Shown here: positions 45,158 through 54,107 of the stretch, one piece after another
How the letters are laid out: each line of letters opens with the position of its first letter
How positions within the stretch are numbered: position 1 is the stretch's first letter
Origin: an uncultured Kangiella sp.
GTDB taxonomy: Bacteria > Pseudomonadota > Gammaproteobacteria > Enterobacterales > Kangiellaceae
Assembly (NCBI GenBank): GCA_947503435.1
Contig: CANNDL010000001.1
Coordinates: forward strand, 333,469 to 397,468
Direction: 5' to 3'
Length of the DNA stretch: 64,000 nucleotides
Position numbers and translations under genes: made by a program
The notes under the pieces: generated by a model
Told to the model about the DNA's origin: nothing
Seen by the model: the letters and a program-made list of their open reading frames with translations, nothing else
The model's database searches: none

Positions 45158-45183
45158 AAGGTTTTTATTGAAATAAAAACCTT
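45158..45183. repeat. Perfect 12+2+12 palindrome downstream of scpB
   Basis: AAGGTTTTTATT-GA-AATAAAAACCTT. It is perfectly symmetrical, 63 bases after scpB. A second inverted repeat, ACAGA-CAATT-TCTGT, lies at 45135-45149. It may serve as a factor-poor terminator or as an operator for the coiled-coil gene at 45291. There is no clean T tract. Confidence 0.55.
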
Positions 45184-45290
45184 GCTTGCAATCTAACTTA
45201 TTGATTTTACGATTTTTGTTGATTGAAATTTGAACTGTGTCACATTATTTGTTAGCTTAGAGGCTCCCCTAAGTTCAGTAGGAGTTCGAA

Positions 45291-45863
45291 ATGGCAGACA
45301 ACATGATGTTAGTTTATTCATTGATCGCTATAGCGGTTTTAGGCTTTGCTCTAATTTTCGCTAAGTTTCGAACGAGTTATATAAAATCCCTTTACGACAA
45401 AATCAATTCACAAGAAGAGCAATTGGGTAAAATTATTAACCAATTAGCTGCTTCAAAAACCATTAATCAAAATCTTGAAGATACTAATAAAAATCAAGCT
45501 AAACAAATTAGTGAAATGGTTTCTGTGAATTCAGGCCACAGTGATAAGTTATCTCAATCCTATCTTGATAATAAGCAATTAATACAGGATTTGAAAAGTG
45601 CTAACGAAAAGAAGAATGAATTAGAAGATGAATTAGCTAGTCTTGACGTAAAGCATCAGCAAATATTAGAAGCTAAAGCAGAAGCGTTCGATAGAGTAGA
45701 ATCATCTTACAAAAAAGTAACTCATAGTTTCGAAATTATGCAGCAAAGTAATGACAACCTTCGGGAAGAACGAGACTTTTATCGCGAAGAATTTATGAAA
45801 CTTAGAGAACAAAATATCGATCTGGATAATAAAGCTAGAATCGCAACCATTAAATCTGCATAA
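45291..45863 (+). CDS. Membrane-anchored coiled-coil protein
   Basis: A 190-residue protein. Residues about 5-24 are one helix (MLVYSLIAIAVLGFALIFAKF). From residue 35 to 180 the sequence is almost continuous coiled coil, rich in Gln, Asn, Glu and Lys with heptad leucines and isoleucines (INSQEEQLGKIINQLAAS, LEDELASLDVKHQQILEAK). No named family is recognised. The topology (N-terminal anchor, cytoplasmic rod) recalls DUF1043/ZapG-like or RmuC-type division and DNA-associated proteins. TAGGAG precedes the ATG. It is monocistronic, bounded by the palindrome and a strong terminator, between scpB and rluB. Confidence 0.7.
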   Translation: MADNMMLVYSLIAIAVLGFALIFAKFRTSYIKSLYDKINSQEEQLGKIINQLAASKTINQNLEDTNKNQAKQISEMVSVNSGHSDKLSQSYLDNKQLIQDLKSANEKKNELEDELASLDVKHQQILEAKAEAFDRVESSYKKVTHSFEIMQQSNDNLREERDFYREEFMKLREQNIDLDNKARIATIKSA

Positions 45864-45889
45864 AGACTTTAATTGGGGTAGTCGTTCTT

Positions 45890-45913
45890 AGGAGCCTTTG
45901 GGCTCCTTTTTTT
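45890..45913 (+). terminator. Intrinsic terminator after the coiled-coil gene
   Basis: AGGAGCC-TTTG-GGCTCCT followed by a run of T: a strong stem and T tract, 26 bases after the stop. Confidence 0.9.
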
Positions 45914-45970
45914 ATCTTCTGAGTTTGAAATCGGTTACAATAAGATAACTTTATTGATTGGCAATACTAT

Positions 45971-46777
45971 ATGTCAGAAAAACTACAGAAAATCTTGGCT
46001 AACGCAGGCTTAGGCTCACGCCGAGAAATTGAAAAATGGATCGCTGCTGGCAGAGTTAGCGTCAATGGATCTATCTCGAGCTTAGGCGATCGTGCTACAG
46101 ATAAAGATCTGATACGGGTCGATGGGAACATCGTGACCTTAAAATCTAAAGAAGAAACTTACACACGTGTGCTGGCATATCATAAGCCATTAGATGAAGT
46201 ATCAACTGCCAAAGATCCGCAAGGTCGAGCCACAGTGTTTGATAGTTTGCCAAATACTAAGTTTGGACGATGGATAGGTATTGGTCGATTAGATATTAAT
46301 ACTACGGGATTACTATTATTTACTAATAATGGCGAATTAGCACATCGTTTAATGCACCCCTCTTATCAAGTTGAAAGGCGTTATGCGGTTAGAGTTTTTG
46401 GTCAAGTTACTGACGAGATGTTAAAAAATCTGCAAAAAGGTGTTCTGATTGAAGGTGATTTATGCCATTTTGATTCAATTGTAGATAAAGGTGGCGATGG
46501 TTCAAATCATTGGTATGAAGTAGGGTTGGCAGAAGGTAAAAACCGTGAGGTTAGAAAGCTTTGGCAGTCTCAAGGAGTAGAGGTTTCTCGTTTGATGAGG
46601 GTTAAATACGGGCCGGTTGAATTACCGCAAAACTTAAGCCGAGGTCGCTGGCTTGATTTAAGTGAAGAGTCAATCAACGAACTTGCTGACCTTGTAAAGT
46701 TGAAAGTGACACCGCGCCGAGAGAGGCCACATCAAAGAAAGTCCAACAAGAAAGCTTTTTCTTGGAAAAAAAAGTAA
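45971..46777 (+). CDS. rluB: 23S rRNA pseudouridine(2605) synthase RluB
   Basis: A 268-residue RsuA-family synthase. It has an N-terminal S4 RNA-binding domain (LQKILANAGLGSRREIEKWIAAGRVSVNG), the catalytic aspartate in IGIGRLDINTTGLLLFTNNG, and EGKNREVRKLWQSQGVEVSRLMRVKYG. The C-terminal tail is basic (RRERPHQRKSNKKAF), shorter than in E. coli RluB (291). The position after scpAB is typical and favours RluB over RluE/RluF. Confidence 0.92.
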   Translation: MSEKLQKILANAGLGSRREIEKWIAAGRVSVNGSISSLGDRATDKDLIRVDGNIVTLKSKEETYTRVLAYHKPLDEVSTAKDPQGRATVFDSLPNTKFGRWIGIGRLDINTTGLLLFTNNGELAHRLMHPSYQVERRYAVRVFGQVTDEMLKNLQKGVLIEGDLCHFDSIVDKGGDGSNHWYEVGLAEGKNREVRKLWQSQGVEVSRLMRVKYGPVELPQNLSRGRWLDLSEESINELADLVKLKVTPRRERPHQRKSNKKAFSWKKK

Positions 46778-46842
46778 TTAAATTTCATAGTAGCATCAAT
46801 CAACTTTGCTATTATGGAGACGGAAATTTATTAGATTGAGTT

Positions 46843-48957
46843 ATGGGAAAGAATAATATCGTTGAATTAAACCCTCAAGAGGGTGCAAATTTAGAGTCAA
46901 TAGATTTAGACAATCCAGACTTCTATTTTGAGCGCGAAATAAGTTTACTGCGCTTTAATTGGCGGGTGCTACAACAAGCGCTGGATGAATCCATACCTTT
47001 GTTAGAAAGAATAAAATTTGCCTGTATCTGCAGTAATAATTTGGATGAATTTTTTGAGGTTCGAGTTGCAGGACTGAGACATAGACTTGAGCGGGGAGAT
47101 ACTAAGCCTAGCCTAAATGGTGAATCTCCTGAACAAATTTTAAATAATATTCGTGATTTTTCTCATGATTTAGTGTCAGAGCAATATCGTATTTTGAACG
47201 ATAATTTAATTCCAAAATTAGAAATCGAAGACATATACTTTAGAAATGCTCAAGATTGGACTGAAAAGCAATATAATTGGCTTAAAAAATATTTTAAGCA
47301 GCAAGTCACTCCAGTTATAACGCCAATTAGCTTAGATTTAGCACATCCCTTCCCACGATTGGTTAACAAGTCACTCCACTTTTTAGTACACATGCATGGT
47401 AATGATGCTTTCGGTCGTGATTTGGAATACGCGGTTCTACATATGCCGCGTTCTCTGCCCAGAATGATCGAAATCCCGGCTGAATTATCACAGACAGAGG
47501 GAAATGAGTTTGTTTTTCTTTCTACTGTAGTTTCAGAGTTTGCTTCGAATTTATTTCCCGGCATGGACATTGATGGCTGTTACCAATTTAGGCTAACTAG
47601 AGATAGTGATTTATGGGTTAACGAGCAAGAAATTGAAGATTTGGCTAGTGCACTAAAAAGAGAATTGCAGTCTCGTAATTTTGGAACGGCAGTAAGATTA
47701 GAAGTTGAAAATTCATGCCCGAATAAGTTGGTTAACTTCCTGCTACAGAAGTGCAACTTAACTCCAGATGAGTTGTATCTAGTTGATGGGCCTGTGAATT
47801 TAAATCGACTTATGTCATTGCCAGATTTGGTGGAGCGAGACGACTTAAAGTTCGTCGGCTTCACACCCAAGACACCAGAAGAGTTACAACTTGGGCGGCC
47901 TATTTTAGAGGTGATGCAAGAGAACAATATCTTATTACATCATCCCTATGAAAGTTTTATGCCTGTAATTGAGTTTGTCAGGCAGTCGGCTTCGGATCCT
48001 GATGTATTAGCAATAAAGCAGACTTTATACCGAACAGGCAGTGACTCACCTATAGTAGAAGCATTAATTGATGCCGCCCATGCCGGAAAAGAAGTTACTG
48101 CTGTTGTAGAGTTGCGAGCTCGTTTTGATGAAGAAGACAACATTGAACTGGCCCAAAAGCTGCAAGAAGCAGGAGTATTGGTTGTTTATGGAGTTGTGGG
48201 TTATAAAACTCATGCCAAAATGAGTCTTGTAGTTCGTCGCTTTAAAAAGAAACTTGTTCGTTTTGCTCACTTAGGAACGGGTAATTACCATCAACGAAAT
48301 GCACGAGTTTATACTGACTATAGTCTACTGACTTCCAATAAAGAAATTTGCGAAGATGTGCACAAGGTATTTCAGCAGCTTACTGGTATGGGTAAACTAT
48401 ATAAGTTGCATCAGTTGTGGAATGCTCCTTTTAGTTTGCACAAAAAACTGATTAAGCATATTGATAATGAAATAACCCATATCGAAAATGGCTACCCATC
48501 AGAAATAATTTTAAAAATAAATTCACTTACGGATCAAGCGCTCATAAAGAAACTTTATCAAGCCTCTATGGCGGGAGTTAAAGTTCGTTTGTTAGTCCGA
48601 GGTATTTGTTGTTTAAAACCTGGGATAAAAGGCGTTTCTGATAATATACAAGTGAGCTCTATTATAGGACGTTTTTTAGAACACTCGCGAGTATATATTT
48701 TTAATAATGCTGATGATCCTGTTGTATATGCTTCCTCTGCAGATATTATGGAGCGTAATCTTTATCGAAGAGTTGAAGTGGCTTTTCCAATATTAGATGA
48801 CACCTCTAAAAAACGTATAATTAAAGATATGAAAGCTATGTTAACGCCTAATAAGCAAAACTGGAAATTGGGAAATGATGGCATGTATCAGATTTCATCA
48901 AATAAACTGGAAGAGATAAAGGTGCAAGATAAATTGCTTGAAGATTGGTCCTTGTAA
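46843..48957 (+). CDS. ppk: Polyphosphate kinase 1
   Basis: A 704-residue enzyme making polyphosphate from ATP. N domain: FEREISLLRFNWRVLQQALD. Catalytic domains: HHPYESFMPVIEFVRQSASD, IKQTLYRTGSDSPIVEAL, VVELRARFDEEDNIELAQKL, the autophosphorylated His in YKTHAKMSLVVRR, then AHLGTGNYHQRNARVYTDYS and the later His region LEHSRVYIFNNADD. It is convergent with ppx, whose stop abuts the ppk stop. Confidence 0.97.
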   Translation: MGKNNIVELNPQEGANLESIDLDNPDFYFEREISLLRFNWRVLQQALDESIPLLERIKFACICSNNLDEFFEVRVAGLRHRLERGDTKPSLNGESPEQILNNIRDFSHDLVSEQYRILNDNLIPKLEIEDIYFRNAQDWTEKQYNWLKKYFKQQVTPVITPISLDLAHPFPRLVNKSLHFLVHMHGNDAFGRDLEYAVLHMPRSLPRMIEIPAELSQTEGNEFVFLSTVVSEFASNLFPGMDIDGCYQFRLTRDSDLWVNEQEIEDLASALKRELQSRNFGTAVRLEVENSCPNKLVNFLLQKCNLTPDELYLVDGPVNLNRLMSLPDLVERDDLKFVGFTPKTPEELQLGRPILEVMQENNILLHHPYESFMPVIEFVRQSASDPDVLAIKQTLYRTGSDSPIVEALIDAAHAGKEVTAVVELRARFDEEDNIELAQKLQEAGVLVVYGVVGYKTHAKMSLVVRRFKKKLVRFAHLGTGNYHQRNARVYTDYSLLTSNKEICEDVHKVFQQLTGMGKLYKLHQLWNAPFSLHKKLIKHIDNEITHIENGYPSEIILKINSLTDQALIKKLYQASMAGVKVRLLVRGICCLKPGIKGVSDNIQVSSIIGRFLEHSRVYIFNNADDPVVYASSADIMERNLYRRVEVAFPILDDTSKKRIIKDMKAMLTPNKQNWKLGNDGMYQISSNKLEEIKVQDKLLEDWSL

Positions 48958-50484
48958 TTAAATAACTTGCCAGCTTAAATCTAATTGATGATATGCCCAG
49001 TACTTTTTTTCTTTTTCTAACTCAAACATAATCAGTTGATGAACCTGAAACCAGTTTTCTGGTATTTCGATTAATAAGCTATTATTGTCCTTAGCTATAA
49101 ATGAAAGTGTTTTAATATCAGTCGCGTCCCGCTTAATATTAAAGAGAAGTGATAGTCTTAATATTTGTGTAACCGCCAATAGTGAAGTACTGGATTCATA
49201 TTTATCATTGAAGTGATTAATTAGTATTTTTTTATTTTGCGATAAAACAATAGCAGATAAAGATTCTTGTGTTTGTAAGCTAAAACCGGGCATATCTGCA
49301 TACTGAATAATATGCGAGCTATGGTAACGTAATTTATTGTAGCTAATGGATAAACCAACTTCATGTAGCTGGCAAGCCCAGTCTAAAAGATTCTTGCTAT
49401 GAGGATCGTATATCCCCCATAAGTCACAAAGATCGTCGAAAATTACTTGGGCAGTGCTTTTAACCTGCTGAGCATGAGTATGATCAATGTTAAAGCGTTT
49501 TATTAGACTTATAACTGTTTGGTTGCGGTTATCGTTTCCTTTTAGTTCATCAGCTAATTCCAAAAGAATACCTTCACGAAGTGAAGCGTTAGAAATATAC
49601 ATTTCATGAATATTGAAGCCTTCAAACAGAGCTATCAAAATAGCTAAGCCAGTAGCAAAAGTATTTACTCGACTAGAAGACAAGCCTTCTAAATTAATAC
49701 TATCGACATCACCAATTTCTATAAGCTTCTCTTTTAAGAAGTATAGGTGCTCCTTTTTAAGGGTAGTATCTCGGTAGCCAAATGCTTGAATAACTTTAAA
49801 TACGGCCTCAATACTTCCAGATGATCCAATACAATGTTGCCAGTTGTCGGAAGAGTAACGGCTCTCTAATGGAGAGAGAGATAAAGCGGCATTAAATATG
49901 GCCTCTTTAAAATTAGCTTCATTAATAATGTCATCTTTAAAAAACCGCTTATAAGTGACGCAGCCAATTGAGAGGCTGTCGAGTTGCTGATGCTCGAATT
50001 TTTTACCACAAATTATTTCAGTACTGCCACCGCCAATATCAATAACCAATGCCCGATTAATATCGGGGTGATTATGAGAAACTCCATTATAAATAAGTCT
50101 GGCTTCTTCGGTTCCAGGTAAAATTTCAATAGGTACCGATAGAATCTCTTCTGCTTTTTGAATAAATTCATGAGCATTAATTGCTTTTCGAAGAGTATAA
50201 GTAGCGACCACTTTAATTTGATTTTTAGGTATTTTATTAAGTCGTTCAGAAAAGAGCTTTAAGCAATTTAACCCTCTTTGAATGGCTTCTTCTGAAAGGA
50301 TACTTTCGTCGTCTAAGCCGCTAGCCAATTGAACTTTTTCTTTTATTTTTCCGATGACCTGAAATGCTTTACCATCGTATTGAGCAATGGCCATATGAAA
50401 ACTATTCGAGCCTAAATCAATTGCAGCGTAATGTGCCGTTGAGTATGTAGGTTCTTTGCTTTTTTCTTCAAAGCTCTGGCTCAA
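48958..50484 (-). CDS. ppx: Exopolyphosphatase / guanosine pentaphosphatase (Ppx/GppA)
   Basis: A 508-residue ASKHA-fold phosphatase: AAIDLGSNSFHMAIAQYDG, VVATYTLRKAINAHEF, VPIEILPGTEEARLIYNGV, LVIDIGGGSTEIICG and FATGLAILIALFEGF. A C-terminal HD-like helical part (CQLHEVGLSISYNKLRYHS) follows. The start is TTG 50484 with AAGGAAG upstream. It degrades polyphosphate made by the convergent ppk gene. Length and the HD-like end fit Ppx (513 in E. coli) but GppA activity cannot be excluded. yciK lies 12 bases upstream on the same strand. Confidence 0.92.
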   Translation of the reverse strand: MSQSFEEKSKEPTYSTAHYAAIDLGSNSFHMAIAQYDGKAFQVIGKIKEKVQLASGLDDESILSEEAIQRGLNCLKLFSERLNKIPKNQIKVVATYTLRKAINAHEFIQKAEEILSVPIEILPGTEEARLIYNGVSHNHPDINRALVIDIGGGSTEIICGKKFEHQQLDSLSIGCVTYKRFFKDDIINEANFKEAIFNAALSLSPLESRYSSDNWQHCIGSSGSIEAVFKVIQAFGYRDTTLKKEHLYFLKEKLIEIGDVDSINLEGLSSSRVNTFATGLAILIALFEGFNIHEMYISNASLREGILLELADELKGNDNRNQTVISLIKRFNIDHTHAQQVKSTAQVIFDDLCDLWGIYDPHSKNLLDWACQLHEVGLSISYNKLRYHSSHIIQYADMPGFSLQTQESLSAIVLSQNKKILINHFNDKYESSTSLLAVTQILRLSLLFNIKRDATDIKTLSFIAKDNNSLLIEIPENWFQVHQLIMFELEKEKKYWAYHQLDLSWQVI

Positions 50485-50496
50485 ATATAACTTCCT

Positions 50497-51249
50497 TTAG
50501 TTTTTGATAAAATCACGGGCGTCGATCGCCTGTCCATTACGCGAATTCTGACTTCTATCCATAAGCCATAGGTAAGCTGGCATAATATCTTCAGGTGTAG
50601 GTAATGAATTTGGATCTTCGCCTGGATAAGCATTAGCGCGCATATTGGTACGAGTTGCACCTGGGTTTATGCTATTCACAATAATATCTGATTTTTCAAC
50701 TTCGTCGGCTAATGTTTGCATTAAGCCTTCGGTAGCAAATTTTGATACCGCGTAAGCGCCCCAATAAGCTCTTCCTTGACGTCCAACTCCTGAAGAAGTG
50801 AAGGCGATGGCGCCTTGTTTCGCGTTTCTTATTAATGGTAAGCAGTATTTCGTAAGTAAAAATGTCGCATTGACATTCACTTGCATCACTCGATACCAAG
50901 TTTCTTCATCAAAATGCTCAATAGGGCTTAATAATCCTAAATCACTGGCATTAAGTAATAGCCCATCTAATACTCCAAATTCAGCCTCAATAAGGTCCGC
51001 GACTTGAGAATATTGCTCAGGATCATTATTTTGCAGGTTTAACGGAATAAACGCAGGCTGCGGGAAGCCCAACGATTCAATTTCATCATAAACCATTTCT
51101 AACTTCTTAGTATTACGTCCTGAAAGTATTACGGTTGCACCGTAACTGGCATAAGTAATGGCAGCTTGCTTACCTATGCCATTGGTCGCGCCGGTCACCA
51201 AAATGGTTTTGCCCGTTAAAAAGCCAGCTTCGGCTTGATAATTTTTCAT
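50497..51249 (-). CDS. yciK: YciK-family short-chain dehydrogenase
   Basis: ATG 51249 with AAGGA upstream gives 250 residues (MKNYQAEAGFLTGKTILVTG), matching the E. coli YciK start. The upstream in-frame start at 51291 was rejected. NAD(P) site TGATNGIGKQAAITYASYGA, NASDLG, catalytic Ser in FTSSGVGRQGRA and Tyr-x3-Lys in WGAYAVSKFA, then INPGATRTNMRANAYP. The substrate is unknown. In pseudomonads yciK follows mupP and ubiG; here a signalling insert of about 6 kb separates it from those genes. Confidence 0.92.
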   Translation of the reverse strand: MKNYQAEAGFLTGKTILVTGATNGIGKQAAITYASYGATVILSGRNTKKLEMVYDEIESLGFPQPAFIPLNLQNNDPEQYSQVADLIEAEFGVLDGLLLNASDLGLLSPIEHFDEETWYRVMQVNVNATFLLTKYCLPLIRNAKQGAIAFTSSGVGRQGRAYWGAYAVSKFATEGLMQTLADEVEKSDIIVNSINPGATRTNMRANAYPGEDPNSLPTPEDIMPAYLWLMDRSQNSRNGQAIDARDFIKN

Positions 51250-51349
51250 AGAATCCTTGAGCGGAACTGAGTAAAAAGGTATTTTACTCAAATGGTTGCA
51301 GTCTCACAAGAAAAGGCTGTCATAGCATTGATGAATTTAAGGAACTAAA

Positions 51350-52045
51350 ATGGCAAAGCGTATTGCTTTAGTAGAAGATGAGCCAATTTTGCAGCAAAAC
51401 TATAGCATGGCCTTGAAAAAGTCAGGTTATGAAGTGATGGTCTATGGGGATAAGAAGAATGCCTTATTAGCCTTTCAAAATAGATTGCCAGATTTAGTTT
51501 TGTTAGATATAGGCTTAGGCGATGAACCCGAAGCAGGGTTCGAGGTTTGTCGTGAGTTAAGACAAAAATCGAGTCAACTACCTATCATTTTCTTGACAGC
51601 ACTTGATAGTGACTTCGATATAATTTCTGGCTTGAGGTTGGGTGCTGATGATTATTTGACTAAAGACATCAGCATGCCGCACTTGCTAGCTCGTATTTCA
51701 GCACTATTTAGGCGAATGGAGCTATTAGCGGCCACTAATGAACCGGATGACAAGCTAGAAGTTGGGGACCTTACTATCGATAACGAACGGCTTTCGGTGA
51801 AATGGATGCAGCAACTGGTTGATTTGACCGTTACCGAATTTTGGATAGTGGCTGCATTAGCGAACAAACCCGGCCACGTTAAAAGTCGAGATCAATTGAT
51901 GCAAGCTGTAAAAGCTGTTGTTGACGACAGTACTATTACTTCTCATATCAAAAGAATTCGCCAAAAGTTTCAGACTATCGATCCAAAGTTTGATCATATT
52001 GATACTGTTTACGGCATGGGTTATCGTTGGAATAATCGTGCATGA
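51350..52045 (+). CDS. pdsR: OmpR-type response regulator, PdsR-like (proteobacterial dedicated sortase system)
   Basis: A 231-residue regulator. The receiver (1-120) has acidic pocket EDE near residue 12, phospho-Asp53 in VLLDIGLGDEPE, and LTALDSDFDIISGLRLGADDYLTKDISMPHLLARISALFRR. The C-terminal winged helix ends IKRIRQKFQTIDP...IDTVYGMGYRW. The wording of the alpha4-beta5-alpha5 region (DSDFDIISGLRLGADDYLTKDIS) is what I recall for the PdsR family that pairs with PdsS next to class-specific sortases. AAGGAAC precedes the ATG. It overlaps the kinase gene by 4 bases. Confidence 0.75.
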   Translation: MAKRIALVEDEPILQQNYSMALKKSGYEVMVYGDKKNALLAFQNRLPDLVLLDIGLGDEPEAGFEVCRELRQKSSQLPIIFLTALDSDFDIISGLRLGADDYLTKDISMPHLLARISALFRRMELLAATNEPDDKLEVGDLTIDNERLSVKWMQQLVDLTVTEFWIVAALANKPGHVKSRDQLMQAVKAVVDDSTITSHIKRIRQKFQTIDPKFDHIDTVYGMGYRWNNRA

Positions 52046-54057
52046 AATATATTTCCTTAAACTGGAAATTATTTGCTTTACTGGCACTTTTCTTTCTAGT
52101 GCCATTATCGGGTTGGTACTTAGCAAAGTATTTTGAAAGTCAATTAGAAGAGTTCAGAGTTGCTGAAAATAAGCAGCAGCTAAGTAGTTATCATAGTTTC
52201 TTACAGAAGTTGCTTGCTGAAGATAGTGACTTTGCTCAAAGCTTGGCAATAGAAAAATTGCCTAATCTAGTTACCGTTGGCAAGCGTCAAAGTTCTATAT
52301 TAATTGATGGCTTTGCCGACGAGTGGTTTTCCTACCAGGACAGCGCTTTGTTATCGCGTAACAGCGATAAGCCGTCTAGATTATTATTAGTTGAAGACGA
52401 ACGTTTTTTATTTGGGTTATTGCAAGTAAACGACAACCACTTGGTATATCGCAGTAGTCCTTACAGTAGTCAATCGTCTGATATGGTGCGAATTGATTTG
52501 GGGCAAGGGTTTTGGCTATTTCAAGCAATTGCTCCAGGGCGGTTGAAAGTCTTACGAGAATATGGAAATGGTTTTAAAACGTTAAATTCAGTATTTGCCG
52601 TATGGCAGGAAACTCAGGCTGGATACAATATTGAATTTCGTGTACCAAAATCATTAGTGGGAGATCGTCTAAATGCAGTTTTATATGACGTAGATAATAA
52701 AAATCTTAAAGAATATAATGAAATTTACCAAGGCGTTTTTACTTTTACCAATTTTAGTTATTTCCCATTGAGTGGTGTAACCAATAATGATTGGTTGTTA
52801 AGTAATAACTTTAGCAATCAGCGCCTAAGCATTCTTAATAAAAATGGGCAAATCATATATCGAGTTGGTGATTTGTTTCCTATTACTGATAGTTGGTTTA
52901 TCAAACCAGATTTAGTATCTCAAGCAGATAGTTACTTGCAAAGCACCAAATTGGACAATCAATTTACCAAGAAAACCAAGGCAGGCGATATAAATAATGA
53001 GCAAGTTGCCGATGGTACTCATTATTTTGTGGTGCGTTCAGCAAAACGATTTATGTTAAACGGTGATGAGCAGGGGATGGTGATTTTAGAATCTTCATTA
53101 CTTGATACAAAATTAAAACTAATAAGCATTCAGTGGGTTGGATTTCTTATATTTGCCATTATTTGGTTGCTACTTTGCATAGTAATTTTGAAGCGAGTGA
53201 GCCACTATCGAGAAAGAGTGAGTATTCTAAGAGAGTTAACAGAAGAGGTTTATGAAAATGATTCTGAAACTGTAGACCTTAAAACAATATCAGTTGAGGG
53301 AGATGACGAGGTTGCACAAGTATTTGAAAATTTAAATTACTTTAACAAGCGACTTGAGCAGCGCAGAGACCATCAACAGAAACTATTGGCAAGATTGAAT
53401 CATGAGTTACGTACTCCATTAGCAATAATAGGATCTTCAGTAGATAATCTAGCGCTTTCAGAATTAACAAAAGAAGATGAGCAACTCATTGCAAATGCTA
53501 GATCGGGATTAGAACGGTTAAGTTTGAGCTTTAGTCGTTTAAGTGAAGCTAATCGTTTGGAAGAAAGCATTGATTCAGTGAAACTAGATTGGTTCGAATT
53601 GAATCCACTTTTGGACTCACTAGTAAAATCCTACGCTAGGACTTGGCCGCATGTAACATTTGAATTAATCCTAACAGTTAAAGCGGTGAAAATTAAAGGT
53701 TCAGAAGATCTATTTGCCCAGTTAATGGATAAACTTATTTCTAACGCGGTTGATTTTGCAAAGGCCGGTTCACCAATAAAAATAAGTCTTGAGCAAACCA
53801 AATCCACATTAATATTAGAAGTAGCCAATCAAGGGCCAATAATTGAGTCTAGTAAATTGAAATCAATTTTTAATATTATGGAATCGCAAAGAGACAAGCA
53901 ATATAAGCAGGGGGCTAGTAATTTGGGGCTTGGGCTTTATATGGCTAAGCTTATAGCTAGACGGCATAGAGCAAAGATTGTAGCTAAGAATTTAGAATCA
54001 AAAGAGGGAGTGGCGCTTCAATTGAGTTGGAGCAAGAAAAGTTATATAGTTTTATAG
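52042..54057 (+). CDS. pdsS: Sensor histidine kinase, PdsS-like (proteobacterial dedicated sortase system)
   Basis: A 671-residue kinase. TM1 near residues 8-28, a large periplasmic region of about 320 residues that includes an ILIDGFADEWFSYQD element resembling a CBM9-like carbohydrate-binding fold, TM2 near 357-378, a HAMP-like linker, HisKA with His454 (RLNHELRTPLAIIGS), and HATPase boxes (NLGLGLYMAKLIARRHRA). Length, topology and the CBM9-like sensor fit PdsS. No sortase or LPXTG-type target gene is in this window. The start overlaps the pdsR stop (ATGA), so the pair is translationally coupled. Confidence 0.72.
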   Translation: MKYISLNWKLFALLALFFLVPLSGWYLAKYFESQLEEFRVAENKQQLSSYHSFLQKLLAEDSDFAQSLAIEKLPNLVTVGKRQSSILIDGFADEWFSYQDSALLSRNSDKPSRLLLVEDERFLFGLLQVNDNHLVYRSSPYSSQSSDMVRIDLGQGFWLFQAIAPGRLKVLREYGNGFKTLNSVFAVWQETQAGYNIEFRVPKSLVGDRLNAVLYDVDNKNLKEYNEIYQGVFTFTNFSYFPLSGVTNNDWLLSNNFSNQRLSILNKNGQIIYRVGDLFPITDSWFIKPDLVSQADSYLQSTKLDNQFTKKTKAGDINNEQVADGTHYFVVRSAKRFMLNGDEQGMVILESSLLDTKLKLISIQWVGFLIFAIIWLLLCIVILKRVSHYRERVSILRELTEEVYENDSETVDLKTISVEGDDEVAQVFENLNYFNKRLEQRRDHQQKLLARLNHELRTPLAIIGSSVDNLALSELTKEDEQLIANARSGLERLSLSFSRLSEANRLEESIDSVKLDWFELNPLLDSLVKSYARTWPHVTFELILTVKAVKIKGSEDLFAQLMDKLISNAVDFAKAGSPIKISLEQTKSTLILEVANQGPIIESSKLKSIFNIMESQRDKQYKQGASNLGLGLYMAKLIARRHRAKIVAKNLESKEGVALQLSWSKKSYIVL

Positions 54058-54107
54058 TCGTTTGTACTAGAATAATGACAATAGAAGGAGTTGAGCTCTA
54101 AGCTAGA

